Shown one piece after another: positions 17,902 through 27,210 of a stretch of 64,000 nucleotides of DNA. The stretch is from NCBI RefSeq assembly GCF_014650555.1, contig NZ_BMVE01000001.1:868001-932000 (forward strand), read 5' to 3'. Position numbers and translations under genes: made by a program. Within the stretch, counting starts at the first letter, position 1, and the number at the start of each line of letters is the position of its first letter. The notes beneath the pieces are model-generated. The model made no database searches. It was not told the DNA's origin and saw only the letters and a program-made list of their open reading frames with translations. Origin of the DNA: Streptomyces goshikiensis (GTDB lineage Bacteria; Actinomycetota; Actinomycetes; Streptomycetales; Streptomycetaceae).

Positions 17902-20013
17902 ATGACACAAAACGTCGGTACGACCTCCGGCGAGAGCCAGGACCCTGAGCCCGTCCTCCCCGCGCCCGGGGAGCGTCGAAAGCTGCGCGAGGGGGCGCAC
18001 CTGACGTACGAGCAGGTGGCGGCGGCGGTCGGGGTCACCGGAACCGCCGTCCGCTCCTGGGAGTTGGGCCGCACCGAACCGCGCGGGCGCAAGCGCGAGT
18101 CGTACGCCGCGTTCCTGGCGGGCCTGTCCGAACGCGCCGCCGCCCACGGCCACCCGGCCGGCGGCCACGCCCGCCCCCGCCCCAAGTCCCCGGCCAGGCG
18201 CGCGCCCCACGACCCCGCCCCCTCCAGAACCCCGGCCCCTCCCCCCTCCCGCAGCACCCACCCGGGCCCCGCCACCACCCCTTCGGCCCAGGCCCCTCCA
18301 CGCCCCAACACACCCCCGTCACCCCAAACGGCCCAGCCGCCCCAGCCGGCCGCGCCGCACCACCCTGCCCAGCCGCCCCAGGCCGCCCCCGCTGCCCAGG
18401 CGACGCCGTCGCCCCAACCCGCCCAGTCGGCCCACGCCGCCGAGGCGACCCCGTCGGCTCACGCCGCCCACACGGACCGTGCCGCCGGTGCGACCCCGTC
18501 GCCTCAAGGCAGCCCGGCGCCCCAGGCGACCCCGCGAACCCAAACCACCCCGGTGACCCCGTCGGCCTCAGCCGCCCCCGCGGACCCGGCCCGGGCCACC
18601 CCGGTCGCCCCGGCCATCACCGGCATGTCCGCTCCCGAGACCGCACCGGACGCGTCGGCGCCTCGGGCCCCCATGGGCGCCCCGGCCATCCTCGGCATGT
18701 CCCCGCCCGGAGCCCCCGACGCCCCGGCCACCTCGAACGGCTCGGCCGCCACAGGCGCAGACGACCCCGAGGCCGCGCTGGGGACCCCGAACCCCTTGGA
18801 CACCCAGGCCGCCGCCGCCCCCGAGGTCGTGCCGGGGCCGCCAGGAGCGCCCGGGTCCACGGACACCCCGATCGCCCGGTGGGACCCGAGCGCCCTGGCC
18901 CCCGCAGGGTCCCCGGCGGCCCCGGCCGCGAACGGCTCGGCCGCCACCGGCGCAGGCGCCCCCGAGGTCGCCCCGGGGCCTCCGGCAGCCCCCGGGTCCA
19001 CGGACGCCCCGGCCGCCCTCTGGGACCCGGGCATCGCGGACCCCGCAGACGCGGCGGCCCCGGCCGCCCCGGGCGAGGACACGGCGGGTGCGGCGACGGC
19101 CGGGGGGCTGGACACTCCGCCCCCGGCCGCCCCGGCCGCCCCGGGGTCGCAGGAGGCTCCGGGGGCGGATTCCGGCGACCCGGCGGAGCCCCCCGCGCCG
19201 CTGACCCCGGCCGACGTGTTCGACGCCCTCTACGACCGCGCCGCCCCCGCCCTCCTGCGCCAGGCGTACCTCCTCACCGGCCGCCGGGCCCTCGCCATGG
19301 AGTCCGTCGAGCGGGCCTTCCACCTGGCCTGGAACCGCTGGCCCGAGCTCATCGCCGACCCCGACCCGGTCGGCTGGGTGCGCTCGGCCGCGTACGAGTA
19401 CGCCCTCTCCCCCTGGCACCAGTTCCGCCGCGCCCACCGGCACCCCGACAAGCCGCCGGCCGATCCCGCCGACCGGATCCTGCTGGACGCGATGCTCCAG
19501 CTGTCCCCGATGCACCGCCGCACCGTGCTCCTCTACGACGGCATCGGGCTCGACCTCCCCGACACCGCCGCCGAGACCGAGGCCACCACACCGACCGCCG
19601 GCAACCGCCTCCTGCGCGCGCACGCCGAGCTCGCCGCCCGGATCCCCGAGCTGGCCGCCGTACCGCCCGAGAAGCAGTCCGCGGTGCTGCGCCACCGCCT
19701 CGGCGCGCTACGGCCCTCCGTACCGCTGGAGCCGCGCCCGGCCGTGGCCGTACGCGGCTCCGGCGAACACCGCACCCGGCTCTGGGGCCGCGCCGTACTC
19801 GGCCTGACCGCGATGATCGCCGTCGCGACCTCGTACACCCTCTCGACCGCGCCCACCCACTACATCCCCCCGCTGGCCCCGGGCGCGAGCGTCTCCGGGG
19901 TCCCCCCGCTCAGCGGACCCCAGCATCTGACCCAGCGGAGCAAGGAGCTCCACGACAAGCTGCGCAACGACCCGGAGGCCGGGCCCGCCCGCCTCGCGCC
20001 GAAGGCCGAGTGA
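17902..20013 (+). CDS. HTH / sigma-factor-like / transmembrane fusion protein
   Basis: The product has 703 residues in three parts. Residues ~27-76 form an XRE-type helix-turn-helix (LTYEQVAAAVGVTGTAVRSWELG). Residues ~80-430 are an Ala/Pro-rich linker with internal duplications (NGSAATGA..., PGPPxAPGSTDxP). From ~434 comes a segment like ECF sigma region 2 (DVFDALYDRAAPALLRQAYL) followed by a region-4-like part (LLDAMLQLSPMHRRTVLLYD). A single hydrophobic helix lies near 631-650, then an external tail. The ATG at 17902 has a GGGGAG ribosome-binding site. This is probably a membrane-tethered regulator (inference). The second helix of region 4 looks degenerate. Confidence 0.75.
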   Translation: MTQNVGTTSGESQDPEPVLPAPGERRKLREGAHLTYEQVAAAVGVTGTAVRSWELGRTEPRGRKRESYAAFLAGLSERAAAHGHPAGGHARPRPKSPARRAPHDPAPSRTPAPPPSRSTHPGPATTPSAQAPPRPNTPPSPQTAQPPQPAAPHHPAQPPQAAPAAQATPSPQPAQSAHAAEATPSAHAAHTDRAAGATPSPQGSPAPQATPRTQTTPVTPSASAAPADPARATPVAPAITGMSAPETAPDASAPRAPMGAPAILGMSPPGAPDAPATSNGSAATGADDPEAALGTPNPLDTQAAAAPEVVPGPPGAPGSTDTPIARWDPSALAPAGSPAAPAANGSAATGAGAPEVAPGPPAAPGSTDAPAALWDPGIADPADAAAPAAPGEDTAGAATAGGLDTPPPAAPAAPGSQEAPGADSGDPAEPPAPLTPADVFDALYDRAAPALLRQAYLLTGRRALAMESVERAFHLAWNRWPELIADPDPVGWVRSAAYEYALSPWHQFRRAHRHPDKPPADPADRILLDAMLQLSPMHRRTVLLYDGIGLDLPDTAAETEATTPTAGNRLLRAHAELAARIPELAAVPPEKQSAVLRHRLGALRPSVPLEPRPAVAVRGSGEHRTRLWGRAVLGLTAMIAVATSYTLSTAPTHYIPPLAPGASVSGVPPLSGPQHLTQRSKELHDKLRNDPEAGPARLAPKAE

Positions 20014-20038
20014 CGCGGGCGACCGCCCGACGGGTACG

Positions 20039-20088
20039 CGTACGGGCGTGGCCCGCACCCCAGCTGGGGTGCGGGCCACGCCCGTACG
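20039..20088. terminator. 50-nt perfect palindrome, bidirectional terminator
   Basis: The 25-bp arms are perfectly self-complementary around AGCT at 20062-20065. The palindrome lies between the convergent ends at 20013 (+) and 20102 (-). It is one of the strongest terminator hairpins in the window. Confidence 0.88.
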
Positions 20089-20101
20089 AACTGCGTACTG
20101 C

Positions 20102-20992
20102 TTACTTCGCGGCGTTCAGGATCTCGCGCGCGAGCTTGGCGGTCTCGGTCGGCGTCTTGCCGACCTTGACGCCGGCGGCCTCAAGGGCCTCCTTCTTGGC
20201 CTGCGCGGTGCCGGAGGAGCCGGAGACGATGGCGCCGGCGTGGCCCATGGTCTTGCCCTCGGGGGCGGTGAAGCCCGCGACGTAGCCGACGACCGGCTTG
20301 GTGACGTTCTTCGCGATGAAGTCCGCCGCACGCTCCTCGGCGTCGCCGCCGATCTCGCCGATCATGACGATCAGCTCGGTGTCCGGGTCGGCCTCGAAGG
20401 CCTCCAGGGCGTCGATGTGCGTGGTGCCGATGACCGGGTCGCCACCGATGCCGACGGCGGAGGTGAAGCCGATGTCACGGAGCTCGTACATCATCTGGTA
20501 GGTCAGCGTGCCCGACTTGGACACGAGACCGATCTTGCCGGGCTTGGTGATGTCGCCCGGGATGATGCCGGCGTTGGACTGGCCGGGGGTGATCAGACCC
20601 GGGCAGTTCGGGCCGATGATCCGGGTCTTGTTGCCCTTGGCGGTCGCGTACGCCCAGAAGGCGGCGGAGTCGTGCACCGCGATGCCCTCGGTGATGACGA
20701 CGGCCAGCGGGATCTCGGCGTCGATGGCCTCGACGACGGCGGCCTTGGCGAACGCCGGCGGGACGAAGAGGACGGAGACGTTGGCCCCGGTCTCCTTCAT
20801 CGCCTCGGCGACCGAGCCGAAGACCGGTACCTCGGTGCCGTCGAAGTCGACGGTGGTGCCGGCCTTGCGCGGGTTCACGCCGCCGACGATGTTGGTGCCG
20901 TCAGCCAGCATCAGCTTGGTGTGCTTCATGCCCGTGGCACCGGTCATGCCCTGGACGATGACCTTGCTGTCCTTGTTGAGGAAGATAGCCAT
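20102..20992 (-). CDS. sucD: Succinate--CoA ligase (ADP-forming) subunit alpha
   Basis: This is the alpha subunit of the TCA-cycle enzyme that makes succinate and ATP/GTP from succinyl-CoA. The 296 residues include the CoA-binding Rossmann fold ([19 protein letters not shown]) and the [11 protein letters not shown] segment. The motif [19 protein letters not shown] and the phosphohistidine loop [13 protein letters not shown] also match. It starts 21 bp after the sucC stop, forming a sucC-sucD operon. Confidence 0.96.
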   Translation of the reverse strand: MAIFLNKDSKVIVQGMTGATGMKHTKLMLADGTNIVGGVNPRKAGTTVDFDGTEVPVFGSVAEAMKETGANVSVLFVPPAFAKAAVVEAIDAEIPLAVVITEGIAVHDSAAFWAYATAKGNKTRIIGPNCPGLITPGQSNAGIIPGDITKPGKIGLVSKSGTLTYQMMYELRDIGFTSAVGIGGDPVIGTTHIDALEAFEADPDTELIVMIGEIGGDAEERAADFIAKNVTKPVVGYVAGFTAPEGKTMGHAGAIVSGSSGTAQAKKEALEAAGVKVGKTPTETAKLAREILNAAK

Positions 20993-21013
20993 GTGAGTCT
21001 GTGACCTCTGCCC

Positions 21014-22192
21014 TTACTTCGCAGCCGCGAGCTCGGCGGCCTTATCGGCCGCGCCGTCCATGGTGTCCACGCGCTGGACCAGCGGGTGGTTGGCGTCCGA
21101 CAGGATCTTGCGACCCAGCTCGGCGTTGTTGCCGTCGAGGCGGACGACCAGCGGCTTGGTGACCGCCTCGCCCTTGTCCGCGAGCAGCTGGAGCGCCTGG
21201 ACGATGCCGTTGGCGACCTCGTCACAAGCGGTGATGCCACCGAAGACGTTGACGAACACGGACTTGACGTCCGGGTCGCCGAGGATGATCTCGAGGCCGT
21301 TCGCCATGACGGCGGCGGAGGCGCCACCGCCGATGTCGAGGAAGTTGGCGGGCTTGACGCCGCCGTGGTTCTCACCGGCGTACGCGACGACGTCGAGGGT
21401 GCTCATGACGAGACCCGCGCCGTTGCCGATGATGCCGACCTCACCGTCGAGCTTGACGTAGTTGAGGTTCTTCGCCTTGGCGGCGGCCTCCAGCGGGTTC
21501 GCGGCAGCGTGGTCCACGAACTCCTCGTGGCCCGGCTGGCGGAACTCGGCGTTCTCGTCGAGCGAGACCTTGCCGTCGAGCGCGATGACGTCGCCGGAGG
21601 CGACCTTCGCGAGCGGGTTCACCTCGACGAGGAGCGCGTCCTCGGCGATGAAGGTGGCCCACAGGGTCACGAGGACCTCGGCGACCTGCTCGGCGACCTC
21701 GGCCGGGAACTTCGCCAGCGCGACGATCTCGCGGGCCTTCTCGATGGTGACGCCCTCGTTGGCGTTGACCGGGACCTTGGCGAGCTTCTCGGGAGTCTCC
21801 TCCGCGACCTGCTCGATGTCCATGCCGCCCGCGACCGAGGCCATGGCCAGGAAGGTCCGGTTGGTCCGGTCGAGGAGGTACGAGACGTAGTACTCCTCAA
21901 GGATCTCCGGAGCGGTCTCGGCGATCATCACCTTGTGGACCGTGTGGCCCTTGATGTCCATGCCCAGGATGTCCGTCGCACGCGCGACGGCCTCGTCCGG
22001 GGTGGCGGCGAGCTTGACGCCGCCGGCCTTGCCGCGGCCGCCGACCTTCACCTGCGCCTTGACGACCGACTTGCCGCCCAGTCGCTCAGTGGCTTCGCGC
22101 GCCGCCTCAGGCGTGTCGATGACTTCACCGGCCAGCACCGGTACACCGTGCTTGGCGAAGAGGTCCCTCGCCTGGTACTCGAACAGGTCCAC
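21014..22192 (-). CDS. sucC: Succinate--CoA ligase subunit beta
   Basis: This 392-residue subunit binds nucleotide through an ATP-grasp fold: [19 protein letters not shown] at the N-terminus, [26 protein letters not shown], and the succinate/CoA-site loop [13 protein letters not shown]. The start codon is GTG at 22192 with AAGGGACGG upstream. It is the first gene of sucCD. The 252-bp region upstream (22193-22444) separates it from the VWA gene and should hold the sucC promoter, but no hexamers were convincing. Confidence 0.96.
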   Translation of the reverse strand: MDLFEYQARDLFAKHGVPVLAGEVIDTPEAAREATERLGGKSVVKAQVKVGGRGKAGGVKLAATPDEAVARATDILGMDIKGHTVHKVMIAETAPEILEEYYVSYLLDRTNRTFLAMASVAGGMDIEQVAEETPEKLAKVPVNANEGVTIEKAREIVALAKFPAEVAEQVAEVLVTLWATFIAEDALLVEVNPLAKVASGDVIALDGKVSLDENAEFRQPGHEEFVDHAAANPLEAAAKAKNLNYVKLDGEVGIIGNGAGLVMSTLDVVAYAGENHGGVKPANFLDIGGGASAAVMANGLEIILGDPDVKSVFVNVFGGITACDEVANGIVQALQLLADKGEAVTKPLVVRLDGNNAELGRKILSDANHPLVQRVDTMDGAADKAAELAAAK

Positions 22193-22444
22193 GCGCGTCC
22201 GTCCCTTGTCTTCAAAGATTCGCAGTGATTCGCGGTTGTCTGCTATCTGCGTGGGCGTGCCGCGGAGGGCAACGTGACGGCGCTGTCACAAGGAAGGCGC
22301 ACACGGTGACCGTGGACGCGGCATGTCCGTCTCGCAGGTTATCCCCGTGGGACGTGGGTCCCTAAATCGGAGATCACACCTGAGCGGTGATACCTGTCAC
22401 AGATCGCCTCACGGCCCACCTGCGTCTTCGTGCGATCTGCCGAT

Positions 22445-23632
22445 TTACGACGCCGGGCGGGGGTCGGGCAGGGGCCGCTTCTCCAGGGCCGCGGCCATCA
22501 CCTCCGGGAACAGGTCGGGGGTGCAGGCGAAGGCCGGGGCGCCCAGTGCGGCGAGGGCGGCGGCGTGTTCGCGGTCGTAGGCGGGCGCACCCTCGTCGGA
22601 CAGCGCGAGCAGGGTCACGAACTCCACCCCCGACCGCTTCATCGCGGCCACGCGCTTCAGCATCTCGTCGCGTATGCCGCCTTCGTAGAGGTCGCTGATG
22701 AGGACGACGACGGTGTCCGCGGGCCGGGTGATCTTGGACTGGCAGTAGGCGAGCGCCCGGTTGATGTCGGTGCCGCCGCCGAGCTGGGTGCCGAAGAGGA
22801 CGTCGACGGGGTCGTCGAGCTGGTCGGTCAGGTCCACGACGGCGGTGTCGAAGACGACCAGGCGGGTCGCGATCGACCGCATCGAGGCGAGCACCGCGCC
22901 GAAGACGGAGGCGTAGACGACGGAGGCCGCCATCGAGCCGGACTGGTCGATGCAGAGGATGACCTCCTTCTTCACCGACTGGGCGGCGCGGCCGTAGCCG
23001 ATGAGGCGCTCGGGGACGACTGTGCGGTACTCGGGCAGGTAGTTCTTCAGGTTCGCCCGGATGGTGCGGTTCCAGTCGATGTCGGCGTGCCGGGGGCGGC
23101 TGACCCGGGCGGAGCGGTCGAGCGCGCCGGTGAGGGTGGCCCGGGTGCGGGTCGCGAGGCGCTTCTCCAGCTGTTCGACGACCTTGCGGACGACGGCGCG
23201 GGCCGTCTCCCGGGTCGTCTCGGGCATGGCCTTGTTCAGCGAGAGCAGGGTGCCGACCAGGTGGACGTCCGGCTCGACGGCCTCCAGCATCTCCGGCTCC
23301 ATGAGCAGCGTGGACAGGCCGAGGCGGGCGATCGCGTCGCGCTGCATGACCTGGACCACGGAGCTGGGGAAGTACGTACGGATGTCCCCGAGCCAGCGCG
23401 CCACGTTCGGCGCGGACCCGCCGAGGCCCGCGGAGCGCTCGCCGCGGGGCGCGCCGCCGCTCCCGCCGCCGCCGTACAGCGCGCCGAGGGCGCCGTCCAT
23501 CGCGGCGTCCAGCCCGGCGAGGGCGCAGCCGGTGCCGTCGGCCTCTCCCCCGCCGAGCACCATCCGCCACCGCCGCAGCCGCTCCCCGTCGGCCCCCGCC
23601 ACCGCCACCGCCGTGTCTCCCGTTCCCGTCAT
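22445..23632 (-). CDS. VWA domain protein of the MoxR/DUF5682/SWIM module
   Basis: The protein has 395 residues. The N-terminal ~190 are a helical adaptor-like region. The C-terminal half is a von Willebrand A domain with a complete MIDAS: DxSxS in CIDQSGSM, the Thr in GGGTDINRAL, and the Asp in VVLISDLYEGG. VWA partners of MoxR ATPases bind divalent metal and client proteins. The start at 23632 has a GGGGA ribosome-binding site, and the frame upstream to 23683 is not needed. It lies 94 bp downstream of the DUF5682 gene on the same strand, as the last gene of the MoxR operon. Confidence 0.85.
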   Translation of the reverse strand: MTGTGDTAVAVAGADGERLRRWRMVLGGGEADGTGCALAGLDAAMDGALGALYGGGGSGGAPRGERSAGLGGSAPNVARWLGDIRTYFPSSVVQVMQRDAIARLGLSTLLMEPEMLEAVEPDVHLVGTLLSLNKAMPETTRETARAVVRKVVEQLEKRLATRTRATLTGALDRSARVSRPRHADIDWNRTIRANLKNYLPEYRTVVPERLIGYGRAAQSVKKEVILCIDQSGSMAASVVYASVFGAVLASMRSIATRLVVFDTAVVDLTDQLDDPVDVLFGTQLGGGTDINRALAYCQSKITRPADTVVVLISDLYEGGIRDEMLKRVAAMKRSGVEFVTLLALSDEGAPAYDREHAAALAALGAPAFACTPDLFPEVMAAALEKRPLPDPRPAS

Positions 23633-23726
23633 CTCCCCGTCCCCCTTCTCTCGCCGTGCCCACTCACCGTTTGCCGAGCCCACCCAGCCCCCGAGGCCCC
23701 CGAGGCCCCACGCACCGTCCGGCCCC

Positions 23727-25973
23727 TCACGGCGGTGCGGCCGTGAGGAGGAGGTGGAGCAGCGGGAGGACCGCGTCGGCGCGGGTGGGGTCCAGGGCGG
23801 GGGCGAAGCCCGGCGGGGCCGCGCCGGCGCCGGGGACCGTCAACACCCGGCCGGGGCCCCGGCGGAGCAGTTCGCCCAGGGTCCGCCGGACGCCGGGTTC
23901 GTACGCCCCGAACGTTCTGCGGAGCAGCGGCAGGACGTCGATGAACGCCCCCTCCGGCACCGAGACGAGCCACGCGTCGATCAGGCCCAGCAGCCGGTCG
24001 TCGTGGACCAGCAGGGTGCCGCCGCCGCCCGCGAAGCCCTCGATCCAGCCCGCCGCGTCGGCCGGGGCGGACGCCGGTGACAGGGCGAGCCCCATCAGCC
24101 GCGCCGTCTCCTCCTGCGGCAGCCGGCCCTCGTCGAGCAGGAGGCGGGCCGCCCGCCCCCGTATCAGCCCGGGCACGGTGTCCCGCGCGGCCAGTGTCCG
24201 CAGCACCGCCGACCAGCGTTCCCGCAGGTCCTCCCGGTCCAGCAGCCCGACCGCCCCGTGCACCCCGTCCACGTGCCCGCGCAGTTCCGCCGCCGCGTCG
24301 GCGTCGAGCCCCGCCGCGCAGGCGGCCGGCAGCGCCACGCAGATCCGCTCGGCGAGCCCGGCCGCGACGGTGGCCAGCGCCGACGCGTCGGTGCCGCGGA
24401 CGTCCCCGTAGCGCAGCGAGCGGGCCAGCGCGGGCAGCGCCTTGGCCAGCCGCGCCACATCGGTGTCCAGGGCGGCCCGGTCGGCGAGGGCTCGCAGCAC
24501 CGCCGGCAGGGCCTCGCCGAGCCCGGCCTCCAGGCAGCGCTCGGCCAGCGCGGTCACCTCGGCGAGCTCCGCCGCCGCCCCGGCGTCCGCCTCGGCCTTG
24601 GCCGTGGCGGCCGCGAGGACGGTGGTGCCCCAGATGCCGGCCTCGGCGACCCGTACCGACAGCTCCGGCTCCCAGCGCAGCCGCCAGGTCTCCCGGAACG
24701 TCCCCGTGCTCCCCCGGGACGCCGTCGGGGTGCCCCACTCGATGCCGAGCAGCCGCAGCCGGTGCAGCAGCACCGACCTGGCCGCGTCGGTCTCCTTGCG
24801 CAGGTCCAGCTCCAGCTCCCGCTCCCGCGCCTCCGCCTTGAGCCGCAGCGAGCGCTGCCGGCGGGTGAGGTCCCGCTGGAGCGGTACGACGGGCGCCGCG
24901 TCGGGGACTTCGCCGAGCACGTCCCCGACGACCAGCCGGTCCTCGATCAGCGCGAGCGGCACCTCCGAGCCGTCGCACATCACCGCCCGGACCGCCTCCA
25001 GGGTCTCGGTGAGCCCCGGCAGCGGCCGCCCCCGGACGGCGGCCAGCGTCTGGGCCAGCCGGACCGCCTCGATGACGTGGGCGGAGGAGACCTGCCGGTC
25101 CTCCTCCCGCAGCAGCCCGGCGACCTTGGTCAGCCAGCGCTCGACCGGCCGGTCCCGCGCCTCGAAGAGGTGCGCGTACCAGCCGGGCGAGGCGATGCCC
25201 GCCCCGTACCCGCCGGCGCGGGCCAGGCGGCGGTGCGTCCACGGCACCCAGGTGGTCTCCACCTTGACCTTGGGAAGGCCGCTGAGCAGCGCCTTGTCCG
25301 CGGCGGCGGTGGTCTTGGCCCGCAGCGCCGGGACGTGCCACGCGCCGCACACCACGGCGTGGTCCTCGCCGAACTCCCGGCGGGCCGCCCGCATCCGCTG
25401 CCGCATGTACGCCTCGCGGACCAGGTCGCGGGCGTGCCCGCCGTCCCCGAACTCCTCGCGCAGGGCGCCCATGGCCTCGCCGAGCGCCTCGAAGGCGGCC
25501 AGCGGGTCGGCGGCGCCGGTGCCCCGGTGTTCGACGACGTCCTCCCACCAGCGCTCTGGGTCGTCGTACCCGGCGGTCTCGGCGAGCACCGCGAGGGGGT
25601 CCAGCCGTACGGATCCGGGCGCTTCGGCGTCCGGCTCCGCGGCCAGCGTGTGCGCGGCCGGGAGGTCGATGAACCGGACCGGTACGTCCCGGTCCTGGGC
25701 CCACCGGATCGCGGCCCACTCCGGGGAGAACCCGGCCAGCGGCCAGAACGCGGCCCGGCCGGGGTCGTCGGCGGCGTGGGCGAGGAGGGCGACGGGCGGC
25801 CGCATCCCGGGGTCGGCGGCCAGGGCCAGCAGCGCGTCCCCCTCGGGCGGGCCCTCGATCAGCACGGCCGAGGGCCGGGCCGCTTCGAGCGCGGCCCGCA
25901 CGGCGCGGGCCGAGCCCGGTCCGTGGTGCCGTACGCCCAGGAGCAGCGGCCCCCGCGCGGCGGATCCGCTCAT
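23727..25973 (-). CDS. DUF5682 family protein
   Basis: This large 748-residue cytoplasmic protein is typically encoded beside MoxR and VWA genes. The N-terminus has LLGVRHHGPGSARAV followed by VLIEGPPEGD. An early His motif and this Glu-containing motif recall the TraB/EreA (TIKI-like) hydrolase fold (inference). A later VVCGAWHVPAL segment adds another His. The C-terminal ~400 residues are Ala/Leu-rich and helical, possibly repeat-like. The stop of the MoxR gene overlaps its ATG by 4 bp, so the two are translationally coupled. The biochemical activity is unknown. Confidence 0.8.
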   Translation of the reverse strand: MSGSAARGPLLLGVRHHGPGSARAVRAALEAARPSAVLIEGPPEGDALLALAADPGMRPPVALLAHAADDPGRAAFWPLAGFSPEWAAIRWAQDRDVPVRFIDLPAAHTLAAEPDAEAPGSVRLDPLAVLAETAGYDDPERWWEDVVEHRGTGAADPLAAFEALGEAMGALREEFGDGGHARDLVREAYMRQRMRAARREFGEDHAVVCGAWHVPALRAKTTAAADKALLSGLPKVKVETTWVPWTHRRLARAGGYGAGIASPGWYAHLFEARDRPVERWLTKVAGLLREEDRQVSSAHVIEAVRLAQTLAAVRGRPLPGLTETLEAVRAVMCDGSEVPLALIEDRLVVGDVLGEVPDAAPVVPLQRDLTRRQRSLRLKAEARERELELDLRKETDAARSVLLHRLRLLGIEWGTPTASRGSTGTFRETWRLRWEPELSVRVAEAGIWGTTVLAAATAKAEADAGAAAELAEVTALAERCLEAGLGEALPAVLRALADRAALDTDVARLAKALPALARSLRYGDVRGTDASALATVAAGLAERICVALPAACAAGLDADAAAELRGHVDGVHGAVGLLDREDLRERWSAVLRTLAARDTVPGLIRGRAARLLLDEGRLPQEETARLMGLALSPASAPADAAGWIEGFAGGGGTLLVHDDRLLGLIDAWLVSVPEGAFIDVLPLLRRTFGAYEPGVRRTLGELLRRGPGRVLTVPGAGAAPPGFAPALDPTRADAVLPLLHLLLTAAPP

Positions 25974-27076
25974 GCCGTCACCTCCCGGCAGGCCCGGTAG
26001 AAGTCCTTCCAGCCGTCCCGCTCGCGGACGACGGCCTCCAGGTACTCCTGCCAGACCACCGTGTCGGCGGCCGGGTCGCGGACGACGGCGCCGAGGATCC
26101 CCGCGGCCACGTCGGAGGGGCGCAGGACGCCGTCCCCGAAGTGGGCGGCCAGGGCGAGCCCGTTGGTGACGACGGAGATCGCCTCGGCGGTGGACAGGGT
26201 TCCGCTGGGTGACTTGACCTTGGTGCGGCCGTCGCCCGTGACCCCGTCGCGCAGCTCGCGGAAGACGGTGACGACGCGGCGGATCTCCTCCAGGCCCTCG
26301 GGCGCGGCCGGCAGGTCGAGGGCGCGGCCCATCTGGTCGACGCGGCGGGCGACGATGTCGACCTCGGCGTCGGCGGTGGCGGGCAGGGGCAGCACGACGG
26401 TGTTGAAGCGGCGGCGCAGGGCGCTGGAGAGCTCGTTGACCCCGCGGTCGCGGTCGTTGGCGGTGGCGATGAGGTTGAAGCCGCGGACGGCCTGCACCTC
26501 CTGGCCGAGCTCCGGTATCGGCAGGGTCTTCTCCGACAGGACGGTGATCAGGGTGTCCTGGACGTCGGCGGGGATGCGGGTGAGCTCCTCGACGCGGGCG
26601 GTCATGCCGTCGGCCATGGCACGCATGACGGGGCTGGGCACGAGGGCTTCGCGGCTGGGGCCGTGGGCGAGGAGCCGGGCGTAGTTCCAGCCGTAGCGGA
26701 TGGCTTCCTCGGGGGTGCCGGCGGTGCCTTGGACGAGGAGGGTCGAGTCTCCGCTGACGGCCGCGGCGAGGTGTTCGGACACCCAGGTCTTGGCGGTGCC
26801 GGGGACGCCGAGCAGGAGCAGGGCGCGGTCGGTGGCGAGGGTGGTGACGGCGACCTCGACGATGCGGCGCGGTCCGACGTACTTGGGCGTGATGACCGTG
26901 CCGTCATCGAGGGTGCCGCCGAGCAGGTAGGTGGCGACGGCCCACGGGGAGAGCTTCCAGCGGGTCGGGCGGGGCCGGTCGTCGGCTGCCGCCAGGGCTT
27001 TCAGTTCGTGTGCGAAGGCGTCTTCGGCGTGCGGTCGCAGCGCCTCGGCGCCCGTGCCGTTCTCGGGCATGGTCAT
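25970..27076 (-). CDS. MoxR-type AAA+ ATPase
   Basis: This 368-residue protein has Walker A GVPGTAKT (residues ~90-97), sensor 1 in LIATANDRDRGVNELSSALRRRF with arginines of the RRRF type, and a MoxR lid. The usual Walker B DEINRAP appears as EELTRIP (residues 163-169), so the first acid is Glu. MoxR ATPases act as chaperones for metal insertion or complex assembly together with VWA proteins. The start is the ATG near 27076, with AGGGGG upstream. An in-frame TTG at 27157 is less likely. It is divergent from the SWIM gene and first in its operon. Confidence 0.88.
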   Translation of the reverse strand: MTMPENGTGAEALRPHAEDAFAHELKALAAADDRPRPTRWKLSPWAVATYLLGGTLDDGTVITPKYVGPRRIVEVAVTTLATDRALLLLGVPGTAKTWVSEHLAAAVSGDSTLLVQGTAGTPEEAIRYGWNYARLLAHGPSREALVPSPVMRAMADGMTARVEELTRIPADVQDTLITVLSEKTLPIPELGQEVQAVRGFNLIATANDRDRGVNELSSALRRRFNTVVLPLPATADAEVDIVARRVDQMGRALDLPAAPEGLEEIRRVVTVFRELRDGVTGDGRTKVKSPSGTLSTAEAISVVTNGLALAAHFGDGVLRPSDVAAGILGAVVRDPAADTVVWQEYLEAVVRERDGWKDFYRACREVTA

Positions 27077-27210
27077 GGTCCCCCTCCAATGCTCGGCAGC
27101 CGCTCCCGACTGCTGTGACCACGGTGCACCACGCCACTGACAACGCCCGCCGTTCAAGGCGTTGTTGCAGGTCAGAGCGATTGTCAGTGGGGGTCTCTAC
27201 GGTGGAACAC
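27077..27210. promoter_or_regulatory. Divergent promoter region of the MoxR and SWIM genes
   Basis: This 134-bp gap separates the MoxR and SWIM starts. It contains a relatively AT-rich stretch near 27160-27200 (GTTGTTGCAGGTCAGAGCGA, GTCTCTACGG). The two halves of the module are presumably controlled from here. No operator could be defined. Confidence 0.4.
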
